This document shows, piece after piece, positions 23,980 to 35,209 of a stretch of 64,000 nucleotides of DNA. Under the pieces are notes generated by a model, which ran no database searches, was not told the origin of the DNA, and worked only from the letters and a program-made list of their open reading frames with translations. Position 1 is the first letter of the stretch; every line of letters begins with the position of its first letter. The translations under genes and the position numbers were made by a program. The DNA is from Perkinsus olseni (lineage: Eukaryota; Perkinsozoa; Perkinsida; Perkinsidae): assembly GCA_013115135.1 (NCBI GenBank), contig JABANP010000022.1, positions 186,001-250,000 on the forward strand, in the 5' to 3' direction.

Positions 23980-24322
23980 GTGACAGCAACACTACAATGA
24001 CCAGGGCAAACTACTATCACCACCCTCACTACCACAGGCCTTGCGGGATGAAGCGAGGCAAGGAATTAGACGATCGCTGATTACGGACGGACGAGGGCTT
24101 GCGCCGAAAGCTTCAGACGAGTTTCGATCAGTTTGAGAAGGCTGCCCCTCCTCCGCAAACTCACGAATGGTTCCACACCTCTACCTGACGATTACCTCAC
24201 TAGAACTCAAAAGCATTCAAAATAACAGCAAACACACGAATAAAAAGACATCTACAAGAGTCGAACATGATCATCAAATTACACTAATTGATCCCATCAC
24301 CTCCACCATAGCCGCCGTATCT

Positions 24323-25181
24323 CTACTTCTTCCTCAGGGTTTTGCACATCAAATCCAGCATGGCAACAGCACTGCCTGTCTCGTTGTGGGTTTGTTTCGC
24401 TTCTCTGTATACCTTTTGGTTCTCGTAAATGTGCTTGTGAATGTCCATCCATATCGCACCGCAGTCAGCGTTCTCATCATACATCTTCTCGGGGAGGTAA
24501 AGGGTAGGGTCATTCTCTGTATTCCCCTCTCGTCTCAACTTCTTGAAGTGCCGAAATCTGAATGACGGTGATGAGAACCAAACAGCATCTGGCGAAAGAG
24601 AAAATCTCACCCGTAATCACTGCTTGCCGAGCAGGATACTCTGTACAGCTCCAAATTCGATTTCTCCAATAGCGGATCAGGATGTTCCAGCATCTCCCAG
24701 CCATTCTCTTCTTCTTCCGTCATGGGTTTGGGGTCCTGGTCCACGAAGGTGAGAGAGATGAAGCTGTGCGTATCATATCCCTCAGTCGAGAGTGGCGCCC
24801 CGTATTCTTTCGCTTCATACGGTTTTCTGCCTACGATTTTATGAAGAACACAGAGTCTTCGTGTTTTCCCCGAGTGATGGAGCAGGGAAGTATGGACCTC
24901 CCCATCACCCTGAGATGCACGAAGAGGTCAAGTAACCCACGGCGAGACAATGCGCCGGGCCAGTCCCGAGCCTTTCGATTGGTGATCACCTGCCAGAGAG
25001 CCGACTTGGGGTACACTTCAGGATAACGTTCTTGCATGGTGCTGCTCGCCCCGTCAACTGTACTGAGAAGTGCGCCGAAGAGTGTAGCCTTGGGAAGATG
25101 CATATTGGATGAGAACAGCTGTCTGAAAGCGGCATCTACCAGATGGCAGTGAAGCCCAAGAGAAGTAGCAGGACAGTCCAC
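24323..25181 (-). CDS. Unknown protein, at least two exons
   Basis: Not recognised. From ATG 25181 a 116-codon frame reads HCHLVDAAFRQLFSSNM, KATLFGALLSTVDGAS and YPEVYPKSALWQVITNRK. A second open stretch follows an AG near 24822 in another frame: YGAPLSTEGYDTHSFISL and VDQDPKPMTEEEE. A last stretch ends at 24323 with DPTLYLPEKMYDENADCG and DLMCKTLRKK before the stop. The three share composition and spacing expected of one gene with short introns, but the donors between them were not settled. The 5' end faces away from the exportin start. The 23980-24322 gap has A-rich sequence and no gene. Confidence 0.45.
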
Positions 25182-27762
25182 AGAAGCTTGCCCAACTCCT
25201 GTCAGAGTTGATAGGACCTCATAGCGCTACACGGGACCCGGGTCGGCAGGATGCAGCGGCATTCCGACAACTCGAAGAGCCTGGAACTGCAAAGCACTCA
25301 ATCACATCGCGCTTGCCTAAGACGGCTTACCGGCCCCAACGTGGGCAGTTTTCGGGTCGAAGGTAGGCAAACTCCTGGCGGGCGCGCTAGGGGTGTTATT
25401 ACGCGGGCCTTCGGCCCGCTTTTTTTCCAGGGTGTTTACGTGACCACTCGGGGCCTGGCCGCGCTTGGCCGAGGGCCAACATGACGGTCTACATGCTCCT
25501 TGCTGCTACTCACCTCCTATGAGGGACAGGCGCGAAGTTTCGTGCAAGTTGCACGGAAATGTGCGTGCAGGAAATGCAAGATCTTCAAGTAGTTTAAGAT
25601 TGAAACCGTTTCGCGTCAGGATAGAATGCTTGCCCCTTTTGCTTTCCTCCCTCAGAGAATCTCTACTCACTAGCGGCGCCCGTCGCGTTGCTCCGGCATT
25701 TAGTGCCTCGTAGACAAAGCGCAAGCCAATATGATGTTGATGAGTCAATGATACATCGCGTGTATCACATGCGCTATCCGATGTGCACGTCGTTGTAGTT
25801 GGTAAGTTAGTGTATGAACCTCATACTATGAAGTAGGCAGTACATGATAACTGTAAATCAAACAGGCGAATGCAAATAGATGAATACGAAATGTATTAGT
25901 GAGTGTGCTGAGAGAATTAGTGGACGATTAAGAATAGTTCAACATGATAAACGATAGCACATGATTGAATGTGAAATACTCGTTAGGCTGAGGGCCTCAG
26001 ACTGAGGCTAAGACTCTAAGCTTCATACTGTTAGGGCCAATTCACTCCCGCAAGTTAGATAGGTAATTATTGAAAATGTAAGAGCTAGCAGAACCAAGTG
26101 ACATCAAGTTTGTCAGGGCCCTTTTTTTACTCAGAGACTCTGAGTCAGAGAATTTGGGTCTTATGGCGTTATATGGTTCGTGATGGTGTACTCTTGCCGG
26201 GAGAATCCTTGGTATTACGTCAGCTATATACGTTTCTGTTGTTAGCAATAACTTATTGCGCAAGGATTTACTGTTCTAGAATTATGTGACTCTCAATTAC
26301 AGTCTGTTCATTTCTTGGTATACGACATGTACAGCTTTTAAATTACAGGCGTCTTGTGAATAAATAGAATGCAGTGCTTGTTGATATGATATACACTTCT
26401 CCTTGAGAAGTAGGGATAGGGCATGCAAAATGGAGATGTTGATGATCATGCGGCTTAGGCCATGGTGGCCGAGCAGGCATTGAATTGCTCCAAATCATCA
26501 TATTAAATTTATATGTAAATGTATATTACTGGCAATTGCCGAAAACCTGTACATCATTCACCTGTACCCTACCATTTTTCGCTGCAAATACGTCCGAATA
26601 AATTTCGGTCATGTCTAGTCGTGAAGTACTCATCCTTATATTTATGGCTCCCGCAGAAAGGACATGGTTAACATTGTGAACTAACAGAGAAATATAATTC
26701 GGCGTGATTGGAACTTCCAATTTGGAAAGGCTGACTGTGAGTAGCTGGTGTGAGTAGTCGAAAGGCTGCGTTGCGTAGCAGTCATGGTGTTTGGTTATCA
26801 GTATGCGGTAGACGGTGAGGAACCTGAAACGGTGAATGTGGTTGACGTATGATGTTCATATATAATTCCGAATACTTCATTCGAGTGTGAGTCGCAGTGT
26901 GTGAGTTTTTACTGTGAAGAGGAGGAAGGTAGACGTGAGCGCACATGACGTTGGGGTCGAGTAATAACAGTTGAATGGTTGTGTGGTTGGGTTGGAACTT
27001 CTAACTTGGAAGTCGTTGAATGTTTGGTTGAGGATGAGCTATGAGGTTTATTTTGCTGAGCAAGTAAATGAGGTTGGAGAACGTGAAACTCACGTCGTGA
27101 ACGCACGTGAAAGCGAGAAACCGCGAAAATGGTGTGATAAAAATGCCTCCTCTTATCTGGGTGCACGCAGTGGGCGGGGTTTTGGTCATATGGATGTATG
27201 CGGTGGCGGCGAGTGTGGCCTGTTGGCTGAAGAGCTCGTCATAAGTTATGACTGATAACGACAATGTCGTTGAGGGAGTCGCTATAGTGGAACGTATGCG
27301 TATTATGAGGGGTATTGATGAAGCAAACACATAGTGGGATGAAATGAGTTTTAACATTTGGAGATGAGAAATTAGTTTTGTTGCTGGAGTGTTGGTCTTT
27401 TTGCTGGGACCGTCCATTCGTTGTTTCTGTTGTTGTGGTTGTTGTTTTTGGACTTGTCGTTGGTTTCTGGTTGTAGTTGGAGAATTGCTCCTTAGATAAG
27501 ATTCTTGGTGTGGTTGTGGGCCACAACTTGTGGCTGCTGTGGTTGGGCTCCAACCGTTGGGGTGGTAGATCTCACCGGGGTGGGCGTCCTCGGAAGTGGC
27601 AGGGCACCCTGTGAAGCTCCGGCGGAGCCGCCCCGCTCAGGCATGGGGATCGATGTTGACATTAGAGAATAGCGCAGGGATTCAAACTGTCAGAGGAAGG
27701 GTGGAATAGGCAAGATTGCGACCGAAGTGGCTGGATGCAGAAGGAATGCATTTTGCAGGAAC
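25182..27762. other. Gene-poor region left of the retrotransposon
   Basis: AT-rich and GT-rich noncoding DNA. It contains two imperfect palindromic motifs of similar sequence (TTGGAACTTCCAATTTGGAA near 26708 and TTGGAACTTCTAACTTGGAA near 26992), a GTT/GTTGTT-rich stretch at 27420-27545, and a GC-rich hairpin (GGCTCC-type arms) near 27617-27635. No gene is supported. Confidence 0.5.
25403..25426 (+). terminator. Intrinsic-terminator-like hairpin with T tract
   Basis: GCGGGCC (25403-25409), loop TTC, GGCCCGC (25413-25419), then seven T's (25420-25426). In bacteria or organelles this would be a textbook rho-independent terminator; in nuclear DNA it may be a pol III stop or chance. No gene ends just upstream. 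Confidence 0.35.
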
Positions 27763-28332
27763 TGTGAACGGCGGGAAAGCGGAGCGTATCTTTTTCCTTG
27801 CATTTATTTTCTATCGGCGCACTTTGTTATCGCGCGCGCCCAGTATCGTCTGATATCATACAGTTTCAGATCCTCGTTACGGATCGAAACTGCCGGGCGA
27901 AAGCCCTTTTAAGGTTGATCTGAGGCTCAGATTCTGAGTACAATCGTAAGATTTATCTCTGACTATCGTAGTCTGACTATCGTTGTCTGACTCACGTCTG
28001 ATCTGGTTATCTTTGTAGCATCGTATCGCTACATCGTATCTGCAGTAATCGTATTGCATCTAACAGTTATATCTTGTCGCGCTGAGCTCGAGTATGGTGG
28101 GAACTAGACATTCAGACAAGTCTGGATTAGTATGTTTAGGAGATCGCGGTGAAGTCGTTCCTCAGGATCCTCGTAGGCATCCATCCGATCCATCCGGATC
28201 ATCATCCGCCTTCGTATCTCCGCTACACCTAGAACATCACCCCGCTGAAGGCATCGTCTCAAGTCCTCACGGTTCCAAATCTGGTTTGCACGTATCTGCT
28301 AGTCATCCCAGCCCTCTACTCACACGCTCACA
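27763..28332 (+). repeat. 5' LTR (carries the gag start codon)
   Basis: 570-bp terminal repeat. It contains CGCGCGCGCC and short repeated CTGACTATCGT motifs at 27958-27988. The gag ATG at 28094 lies at LTR position 332, so about 239 bp (nearly 80 codons) of the polyprotein gene are inside the LTR. Confidence 0.92.
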
Positions 28333-31300
28333 TTCTACCGGGATGGTTCTTCCCGCCCAATCGTCTGGTGGTCAAGATCAAGAAGATCCTGAACAACATC
28401 AACTTGCTGATCTACCCGTTGAAGATGCTGATGACCGCATATCGGACGGTCACCCATCAGAACATCGTCAACAACAAGATCCGGCGAACGATGACCAGGT
28501 TCAAGGACTTCCAGATCTACCCCAACTGGTGCATGAACATCCCCCAGAAGGACAAATCCCCCCAACTGTCGAAGATGACAACAACGGTAACACTGATCTA
28601 CCCCCTCTTGTCCACGAGATCGACGAGAACGAATCTGGATCTGAACACCGACATCCACATGATACACTGTTGTCCCATGGTGACAGTCGTTATCCCCCAG
28701 CACGTGTCAATCTATCTGCACGCGTGCACGGAGAGGGACAGATCCCAACTGGAGACATCCGCATGAACATCGCGCCTGGTACTCAAGTACGGTTCCCGGC
28801 TAACATCGGACTACCCCGTCATCATGAACCGCTGAGACCTAGTAATGATCGACATTTTCACCAAGCATCGTCAACGCACCACAATCATGGCCAAGTCCCA
28901 TCCGGTGGTTTTCGTTCTTACGGTGATATCGTCCGAGAAGCCTACTGTGAACGCCGAAAGAGTAACACCAGAGCCAACCTTCATCATGGATCGTCACTCC
29001 AACCGGGAACTGTCAAATCTCCACGGTATCGACAACTACCACAACGACAACTGGTGCAAGAAGAAGACTCTAAGCATCGACTTCATCAATCTATCCTGTC
29101 TACTATACGTAGCGATCCCAACGTCCTGAACAACGACGTGTTCTTGGAGACCGTGAGCAAGGATAGTGACTTGGTTAAGGCCATCTTCGAAGACGATCAT
29201 CTGAGACTCATCTTCGTGAGCCACCCCCGTATCATGGGACGGTTCGTTCAAGATCCCAGCTTTCTCAAGCATCTCGACAAGCCTGGTGGATCGCAGAGCT
29301 CTCAACCAATCAACCCGAGTCCTACGGCTCCGATCCCACAGTCTACACCTCTGTCTACCCCCTCTATCTATGTTAATCATCAACGTCCTCAACGACACCA
29401 CGTCTCTAATGCTGGTATCGCTATGGGACGTCGATCCCCAGTAGAACATCATCAAGTAGAAGCCGGTAACATGGTTAATGTTACAACCCTCCCATCTACT
29501 CTACCAACTGCTGGTGACTATCGTGAACAAGATGTTCAACATCATCATGATCGTGGTCAACCACAGCGCAGATCCACTACGACTAGATCTAAGACGAGGA
29601 AGCACAGCCCTCCGAGTTCTCCTTCGAGTTCATCTAGCTCCGATGATGAGCGATCTAATCGTTCTAACCGGAGTAATCGTCGCTCTCGGTTTCGACGAGA
29701 TCGAAGGTCAACCCCATCTTCCTCTAGATCATCATCTGCACATGGTCGAGGTCAATCGAAGCCGTACCCTAATCTACGTTCTCTACGTGGCGTTACGTCC
29801 GGTAGATTGTATCGACCCCCCAATCTCTTCGGCGATATCGCTTACGATCGTTGTCCTGGTTGTAAGCATTCTCGATGCCGACATGAGATCTCCCACAAGG
29901 ATTTCCAGAGCGTCATCTCTACTGCTAAAGGTCTTGCTATCAAGAATCCCTATCGCGGTTCTGATGATCAACGTTCTGGAGCGGCTTGGATCGAGGAGAT
30001 CCTCAAAAGGACTATCGGGCAAAGAAGCGTTGTTCGCTATACCTTTGCTCGGCTCAACACTATCTCATCTGTCTGGGATGAACTGATTCGTGATCAACCC
30101 CCTCCTATCGGATGTTATCAAGACTATGATCGTCACTGGGACGCTCTCATCGACAAGATCAACGATCTCTATAGTGATCAAGAGACTATGATGAGACTCC
30201 AACGTGACTTCAATCAACTACAACAAGATCCTAAGGAGACGGTTACACAGTTCATCTCAAGATTGGATGGATATGCTAATCAACTTTGTCTTCTTGGCAT
30301 CAGCATCTTGGACGACGTCATCAAACGACGACTCTATGACGGTCTCGCTAGTGATCGCCTGAGAGATAAGATGGATCGTGACGTCGACGATGATCGTGTT
30401 GACTACTCTGAGTTCAAACGATTATTGGTCAAGTATGATCGCCGTAAGAAGACATCAGCTACATCAACCAAGAGGGATGTGGATCCGACGACTCTTCGAC
30501 TCTATGGTGGACATCCTCCTGATCGACGACGAAATGCTTCTGTGCACTTCATCAGCGAGTCGGATCCTGCAGAAGACCCCTCTAATGATCTCTACGATCA
30601 ACCGCAAGGCTCCCCCCTACCAGACGAAGAGATCCACTATGCCTTCGCGGTGAGTCGAGATCAACAGTCTATCACGTGCTATAGGTGTCTCCAAGACGGC
30701 CATCCAGCTCGTGATTGTACCCAAGAGATCGGCAAGAAGGACGATCGGTGTTCAAGATGCGGTAATCCTACCCACACCATCGACAAGTGCAACGTCTCGG
30801 TGACTGCTTCTTGCCATCGATGTGGTCGACAAGGTCATCTCGCCTACGTCTGTCCTGATCCCCTGCCCACTGCATCACCATCGAGTAATCGTGCGAAGGG
30901 ATCTAAGGGCAAAGGCAAAGGACCTGCTAAAGGCAAGGGTAAATCGACATCAACTGCGAGTGCACAGGCTACGACATCGTCTACGGCGCCTGACCTATCA
31001 AGTGCGCAATCAGCTGCGCCAGCCACTCCTAATGTCAAGATCTCTGGTGTCGATCCCAGCGAGAACAACGATGCCCCTAGTGACTCTAGTGACGACGACA
31101 TTGCCAACAGCGGTCAGTCCAACACTATCAGGGTGCATCAACTGACGACTACATCTACTACGACGACTGAAGAAGCCCAAGATCAAGTCAAGCTGCGACC
31201 TATTAAGCCTAAGAATCACGTTGTTGATCATCAACGTCAAGACTGCCCGACGGTTAGATCAACGCCTATGTCATGTTCATCATCAACAACATCTACCAGG

Positions 31301-34300
31301 TGTGACATCGTTGTCGGCGTCATCAAGATTGGACCTGAGACTAGGCCGGTTCTGTTCGATACCGGTGCTGACATCTCACTCATCGCCATCGGCACTCTCA
31401 AGAAGATCTTCGGTGATGACTGTCCAACCTTCTCTAGGAAGACTAGATCCAACGTGAAGGTCGCCAACACTGATAGCATGGAGATCATTGGGTTTGTCGG
31501 TATACCTATCGCGAGCAAGCACATCACCATCAACGAGAGGTTTGCTGTAACCGACAATTCCTTATCGAGCCCGGTGATCTTAGGATGCCCAGCTCTCAAG
31601 CAACTCCAATGCGCTATCATCTTCACGGCTACTGGTCCTGTTGTCTTCACAGGAATCGAAGATCTGAGCTCATCATTCCACAGCCAGATCTACAAGACCA
31701 TCGCCAAGTCTGCCAAGAAGCGCAAGCCTATGGATGTTCAAGATGCAACTACGGTGTCCATCACTCATCAGCCTATCACTCACGTGATCCGTGCCATCAA
31801 CAGCACCGATGTGACGTCTACATGCTCAACGACGACATTCGACACTGCCTTGCATCTTGATCTACTCCATGGCAATATCTGGTGCGGTAAAATTGCCGAT
31901 AAGGTCAACGCCAACCCCAATCTGCAGTTACCCGTCCCTGACATTATCAACAGCGATCCCTACTCGGGTACGGAACCGGCGGTTGACTTACCGGACGAAG
32001 ATCATCAAGTCGTCTCTGATACCATCGATAATCTTCCACCTTGGAAAATTATCAGTCGACGATGGATCTCTGACTATACTGCACCACTAGGACGTTGTCA
32101 ACTATCGGTACCATGGCTATCTCATGATCGCCCTGTTCACAACTTCCGGATCGCGGCCCGTCGAGGAGCAGCCTCAGTTCAACGACTATCGCCTGATGAA
32201 AAGGGTCTATTTCACCAATCCCTGAAGATGTTCATCGACCGGAAGTATTGTGGTATCGTGCAAGACAACTCCATCGGCAACTACCAGATTCCACCAACAT
32301 CTGACCGATGCCAATCTGTATGGCGTAATCTACATGAGGGTACGTCTATGGCTACATCTATTGCGCCTAAGCCTATCCATTTCACGCCAAGTCACATGGT
32401 ATTCCGCAAGGATCACTGTACAACGCCATGTCGGATCGTCCTAGACTATCGAGTACTCAATCGATATTCACATCGAGGAGGATCAACTCAACACAATCTG
32501 GTTGGCACTCTATTATCGGTCAGATCAATGGAGTTCATGATCTCTGCTGATATATCCAAGGCCTTCTGCGAGATGTTTGCTGATCCTACTGATATCCCTT
32601 ACATCGGATATACCTGTATCGGCAACTTCACTGTGCTTTGGAATCGGGTTAGCTTCGGCTCGACATGTGCTCCAGCTATGTTGGAAGCAGATCTTCATGA
32701 TATATCTGATGAGATCTACAATACCACTGTCATTGCCAAGCAACTCGATCCTACCAGACCATCGACTGCGACCATCCCTGGTCATCACCTCTCTGACGAG
32801 GATCTTGAGAAGGTTCTGCTATGCTCAACCAACGACAACCTCGACTGGATCAAGTATGGACCCCAGATCCCTCTCAACATATCAATGGTCTGGTTCGTCG
32901 ATGATGTCTATGTCGGAGGAGAATCGAAGACGCATGCTATCGACTGCTATAGCTATGCCGCCCACATCTATGAGGGCCATCATAAGCTGTTTGATCCCAA
33001 CAAGAACTTCACATCATGGTATGATGTTAATTGTGGTGAACATTCCGATCAACGAGAGACCTCCAAGAAGCTTCTCGGTTATCTCTTCCGACAATCAACT
33101 GGTCTCCTCCATGCTGTCTACGAGGCCGATCTCGTGCCTGCAACTGGCTCTATGACCAAGAGGAAGGCAAGCTCGTACTTACTATCATTGTACGATCCCT
33201 TAGGCCTCATCCTCGAGCAGACCATGATCGGCCGATTGATCTGGAGGAGTATCACTGAAGTTACGAAGGACTGGGATGCTACTATCACCGATGATCACCG
33301 ACGCCAAGTATCTGAGTGGGTTCATCACAGCAAGACTATCTGTGATGATACAAGGTATGGCGTACCAAGATTCGTCGACATCAACAACAACGTCAACTCG
33401 GTGATCCTATCGGTCGACGCATCCATCTTGGCTTGGGGTACCGACCTGAGATGTGTATCATCACCTAACGATCGCATCATGAGCAGAGCCGGATTATTCC
33501 CCAAGAATCAGAAGAAGTGGAGCATCCCCAGGAAGGAGTTGGAATCTCTATGGCGAGGATTGAAGTGGATCAAGCTATACTCAAGATATCTACCGGTGAA
33601 GACTCATCTTGGTGACCAACAACACCGTCTACATCCACTCCGCCCTGATCCACGACCACAACAGCTCTATGTTATCACCGACTCTGAGATCAACGTGTAT
33701 CGGTTGAGAAGAGTCTCCAATGATAAACGCCTACCTGTTGTGGAACGCCGAAGGTTGACGGAGATCCGACAACTCTGTGTCGATCTCGATGCAGTCATCT
33801 ACCATGTGCCATCTGGTGTCAACCCTGCTGACTCACTCACTAGGGCCAAGCCTGGCATCTACCGGTACGATGACAAGATCGTGAACGCTATCAAGTTGGC
33901 TACGGTGATCTATGACTACAAGGATCAGGACGCCGGTATTGACCCTCCTGACGATCCTACCACCACTCTGGATCTACCGCCTTATCAGTTCACGATCAAC
34001 GCCATCATTGTCAACCCCGATGGTATCTCCTTTCCTGATCTGACTACGCTCACTAATCAGGAACAACGAGCCGAACTAGATCGTGTTATGAGCTATGCTA
34101 AACAACAGTATACCTCTGACGATGATCGGCCCATGGACACCATCGACTTCGTCGACGCCATCAAAGCTTGTGCTCATCGATGCCAACAACTTGATGAAGA
34201 TCTCCGACTTCTCAAGAAGTATCTAGAGGGCAACATCACCAACGACGATATGGGTATCAAAGCTACCTACATCTCGAGGTTGGCTACCATCTGTGAGTTA

Positions 34301-35209
34301 GATGAGAACGGCATCGTTCGTCGACGTCTTCAACAATCTGAGTGGAAGCACATTCACGAGGACCCCAATGGTGTTATCTTCCTAGGTGGATCTGACTACG
34401 CCAAGAAGTTGATGGCCATCCTTGCCATCATATATCACTACACCTATCTGCACAAGGCTCATCAGAAGGTCACTGGTCAGATACAACGCCGATATAATGG
34501 CAAAGGTCTACCGACTATCGTGAAGAACACCATCGCCTCGTGCATCCCCTGCCTAAGATCTAAGGCCTATCGTGGTCTTAACTACGTCTCACGATCGGTG
34601 CAAGCCTTGGCTACCAGATCTATATGGCAAGTGTGTGGAGCTGATATCGTCGGACCTTATCAACGTGATGAGACCAATGGATCTACTACAACATCTTACA
34701 AGAGGCATATCCTTGTGGTCCACGACGCTATCACCAGCTTCACCTGTGCCCGCATCTTACAAGATGCATCTTCTCAATCGGTAGCCGACGCCTTCCACTC
34801 GATCTGGTGTGAGATGGGAGCTCCATCTGTACTTGTAACTGATAAAGATCTATCCGCCTTTATCACTCGACAAGTCAAGTCCATGTTGATCGGCCACGGA
34901 GTACGACATCTGGTGCTGCCCCCTTACTCTCCACACCTATCATTCTGGGAGAGGATTCACAGAGACTTCGTCCAGATGGCGAGAAGTATCAGCAGTCAGG
35001 TGGGATCTGAGAACGACTACATCAGGTCTTATCTACTAGCTATCCGTGCCTTCAACTGTACAGCTAAGGGCTGGATCCCCTTCAGTCCAGCATCTCTACA
35101 CTTCACAGAACGTGGTACATGCCAAAGCGTTCCAAGATCTTGTTCGAGATCAACATCTACGAGGACAGAGGATCTACATCGATCACAAAGGTACGATCAA
35201 GTCTATTGA
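28094..35209 (+). CDS. Retrotransposon gag-pol polyprotein
   Basis: Single open frame of 2371 codons. Residues 1-~500: hydrophilic His/Gln/Asp/Ser-rich gag region. About 500-800: capsid-like helical region. About 862-920: three CCHC zinc knuckles (CYRCLQDGHPARDC, CSRCGNPTHTIDKC, CHRCGRQGHLAYVC), each with CX2CX4HX4C spacing, then a Lys/Gly-rich linker. About 1087: protease LFDTGADISLI with a later ILGCPAL. About 1420-1620: reverse transcriptase including SFGSTCAPAML and the catalytic FVDDVYVGG near 1600. About 1770-1920: RNase H (SVDAS, KELESL, ITDSE, NPADSLTR). About 2110-2160: integrase zinc finger ending CIPC; about 2180-2285: DDE residues in CGADIVGPY, VTDKDLS and SFWERIHRDF. The frame leaves its coding-like sequence near 35110 and stops 33 codons later, where another frame takes over. 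Gag and pol are fused without a stop or shift. Confidence 0.92.
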   Translation: MVGTRHSDKSGLVCLGDRGEVVPQDPRRHPSDPSGSSSAFVSPLHLEHHPAEGIVSSPHGSKSGLHVSASHPSPLLTRSHSTGMVLPAQSSGGQDQEDPEQHQLADLPVEDADDRISDGHPSEHRQQQDPANDDQVQGLPDLPQLVHEHPPEGQIPPTVEDDNNGNTDLPPLVHEIDENESGSEHRHPHDTLLSHGDSRYPPARVNLSARVHGEGQIPTGDIRMNIAPGTQVRFPANIGLPRHHEPLRPSNDRHFHQASSTHHNHGQVPSGGFRSYGDIVREAYCERRKSNTRANLHHGSSLQPGTVKSPRYRQLPQRQLVQEEDSKHRLHQSILSTIRSDPNVLNNDVFLETVSKDSDLVKAIFEDDHLRLIFVSHPRIMGRFVQDPSFLKHLDKPGGSQSSQPINPSPTAPIPQSTPLSTPSIYVNHQRPQRHHVSNAGIAMGRRSPVEHHQVEAGNMVNVTTLPSTLPTAGDYREQDVQHHHDRGQPQRRSTTTRSKTRKHSPPSSPSSSSSSDDERSNRSNRSNRRSRFRRDRRSTPSSSRSSSAHGRGQSKPYPNLRSLRGVTSGRLYRPPNLFGDIAYDRCPGCKHSRCRHEISHKDFQSVISTAKGLAIKNPYRGSDDQRSGAAWIEEILKRTIGQRSVVRYTFARLNTISSVWDELIRDQPPPIGCYQDYDRHWDALIDKINDLYSDQETMMRLQRDFNQLQQDPKETVTQFISRLDGYANQLCLLGISILDDVIKRRLYDGLASDRLRDKMDRDVDDDRVDYSEFKRLLVKYDRRKKTSATSTKRDVDPTTLRLYGGHPPDRRRNASVHFISESDPAEDPSNDLYDQPQGSPLPDEEIHYAFAVSRDQQSITCYRCLQDGHPARDCTQEIGKKDDRCSRCGNPTHTIDKCNVSVTASCHRCGRQGHLAYVCPDPLPTASPSSNRAKGSKGKGKGPAKGKGKSTSTASAQATTSSTAPDLSSAQSAAPATPNVKISGVDPSENNDAPSDSSDDDIANSGQSNTIRVHQLTTTSTTTTEEAQDQVKLRPIKPKNHVVDHQRQDCPTVRSTPMSCSSSTTSTRCDIVVGVIKIGPETRPVLFDTGADISLIAIGTLKKIFGDDCPTFSRKTRSNVKVANTDSMEIIGFVGIPIASKHITINERFAVTDNSLSSPVILGCPALKQLQCAIIFTATGPVVFTGIEDLSSSFHSQIYKTIAKSAKKRKPMDVQDATTVSITHQPITHVIRAINSTDVTSTCSTTTFDTALHLDLLHGNIWCGKIADKVNANPNLQLPVPDIINSDPYSGTEPAVDLPDEDHQVVSDTIDNLPPWKIISRRWISDYTAPLGRCQLSVPWLSHDRPVHNFRIAARRGAASVQRLSPDEKGLFHQSLKMFIDRKYCGIVQDNSIGNYQIPPTSDRCQSVWRNLHEGTSMATSIAPKPIHFTPSHMVFRKDHCTTPCRIVLDYRVLNRYSHRGGSTQHNLVGTLLSVRSMEFMISADISKAFCEMFADPTDIPYIGYTCIGNFTVLWNRVSFGSTCAPAMLEADLHDISDEIYNTTVIAKQLDPTRPSTATIPGHHLSDEDLEKVLLCSTNDNLDWIKYGPQIPLNISMVWFVDDVYVGGESKTHAIDCYSYAAHIYEGHHKLFDPNKNFTSWYDVNCGEHSDQRETSKKLLGYLFRQSTGLLHAVYEADLVPATGSMTKRKASSYLLSLYDPLGLILEQTMIGRLIWRSITEVTKDWDATITDDHRRQVSEWVHHSKTICDDTRYGVPRFVDINNNVNSVILSVDASILAWGTDLRCVSSPNDRIMSRAGLFPKNQKKWSIPRKELESLWRGLKWIKLYSRYLPVKTHLGDQQHRLHPLRPDPRPQQLYVITDSEINVYRLRRVSNDKRLPVVERRRLTEIRQLCVDLDAVIYHVPSGVNPADSLTRAKPGIYRYDDKIVNAIKLATVIYDYKDQDAGIDPPDDPTTTLDLPPYQFTINAIIVNPDGISFPDLTTLTNQEQRAELDRVMSYAKQQYTSDDDRPMDTIDFVDAIKACAHRCQQLDEDLRLLKKYLEGNITNDDMGIKATYISRLATICELDENGIVRRRLQQSEWKHIHEDPNGVIFLGGSDYAKKLMAILAIIYHYTYLHKAHQKVTGQIQRRYNGKGLPTIVKNTIASCIPCLRSKAYRGLNYVSRSVQALATRSIWQVCGADIVGPYQRDETNGSTTTSYKRHILVVHDAITSFTCARILQDASSQSVADAFHSIWCEMGAPSVLVTDKDLSAFITRQVKSMLIGHGVRHLVLPPYSPHLSFWERIHRDFVQMARSISSQVGSENDYIRSYLLAIRAFNCTAKGWIPFSPASLHFTERGTCQSVPRSCSRSTSTRTEDLHRSQRYDQVY

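Noticed and set aside
26971..27553. Overlapping frames of 94-138 codons on both strands
   Set aside because: They sit in skewed GT-rich/AC-rich DNA; Thr/Ser-rich or Val/Gly-rich translations without domains indicate chance opening.
28335..31650. Several 80-200 codon frames overlapping gag-pol on both strands
   Set aside because: They are in the shadow of the gag-pol frame; their composition follows its codon bias and they carry no domains.
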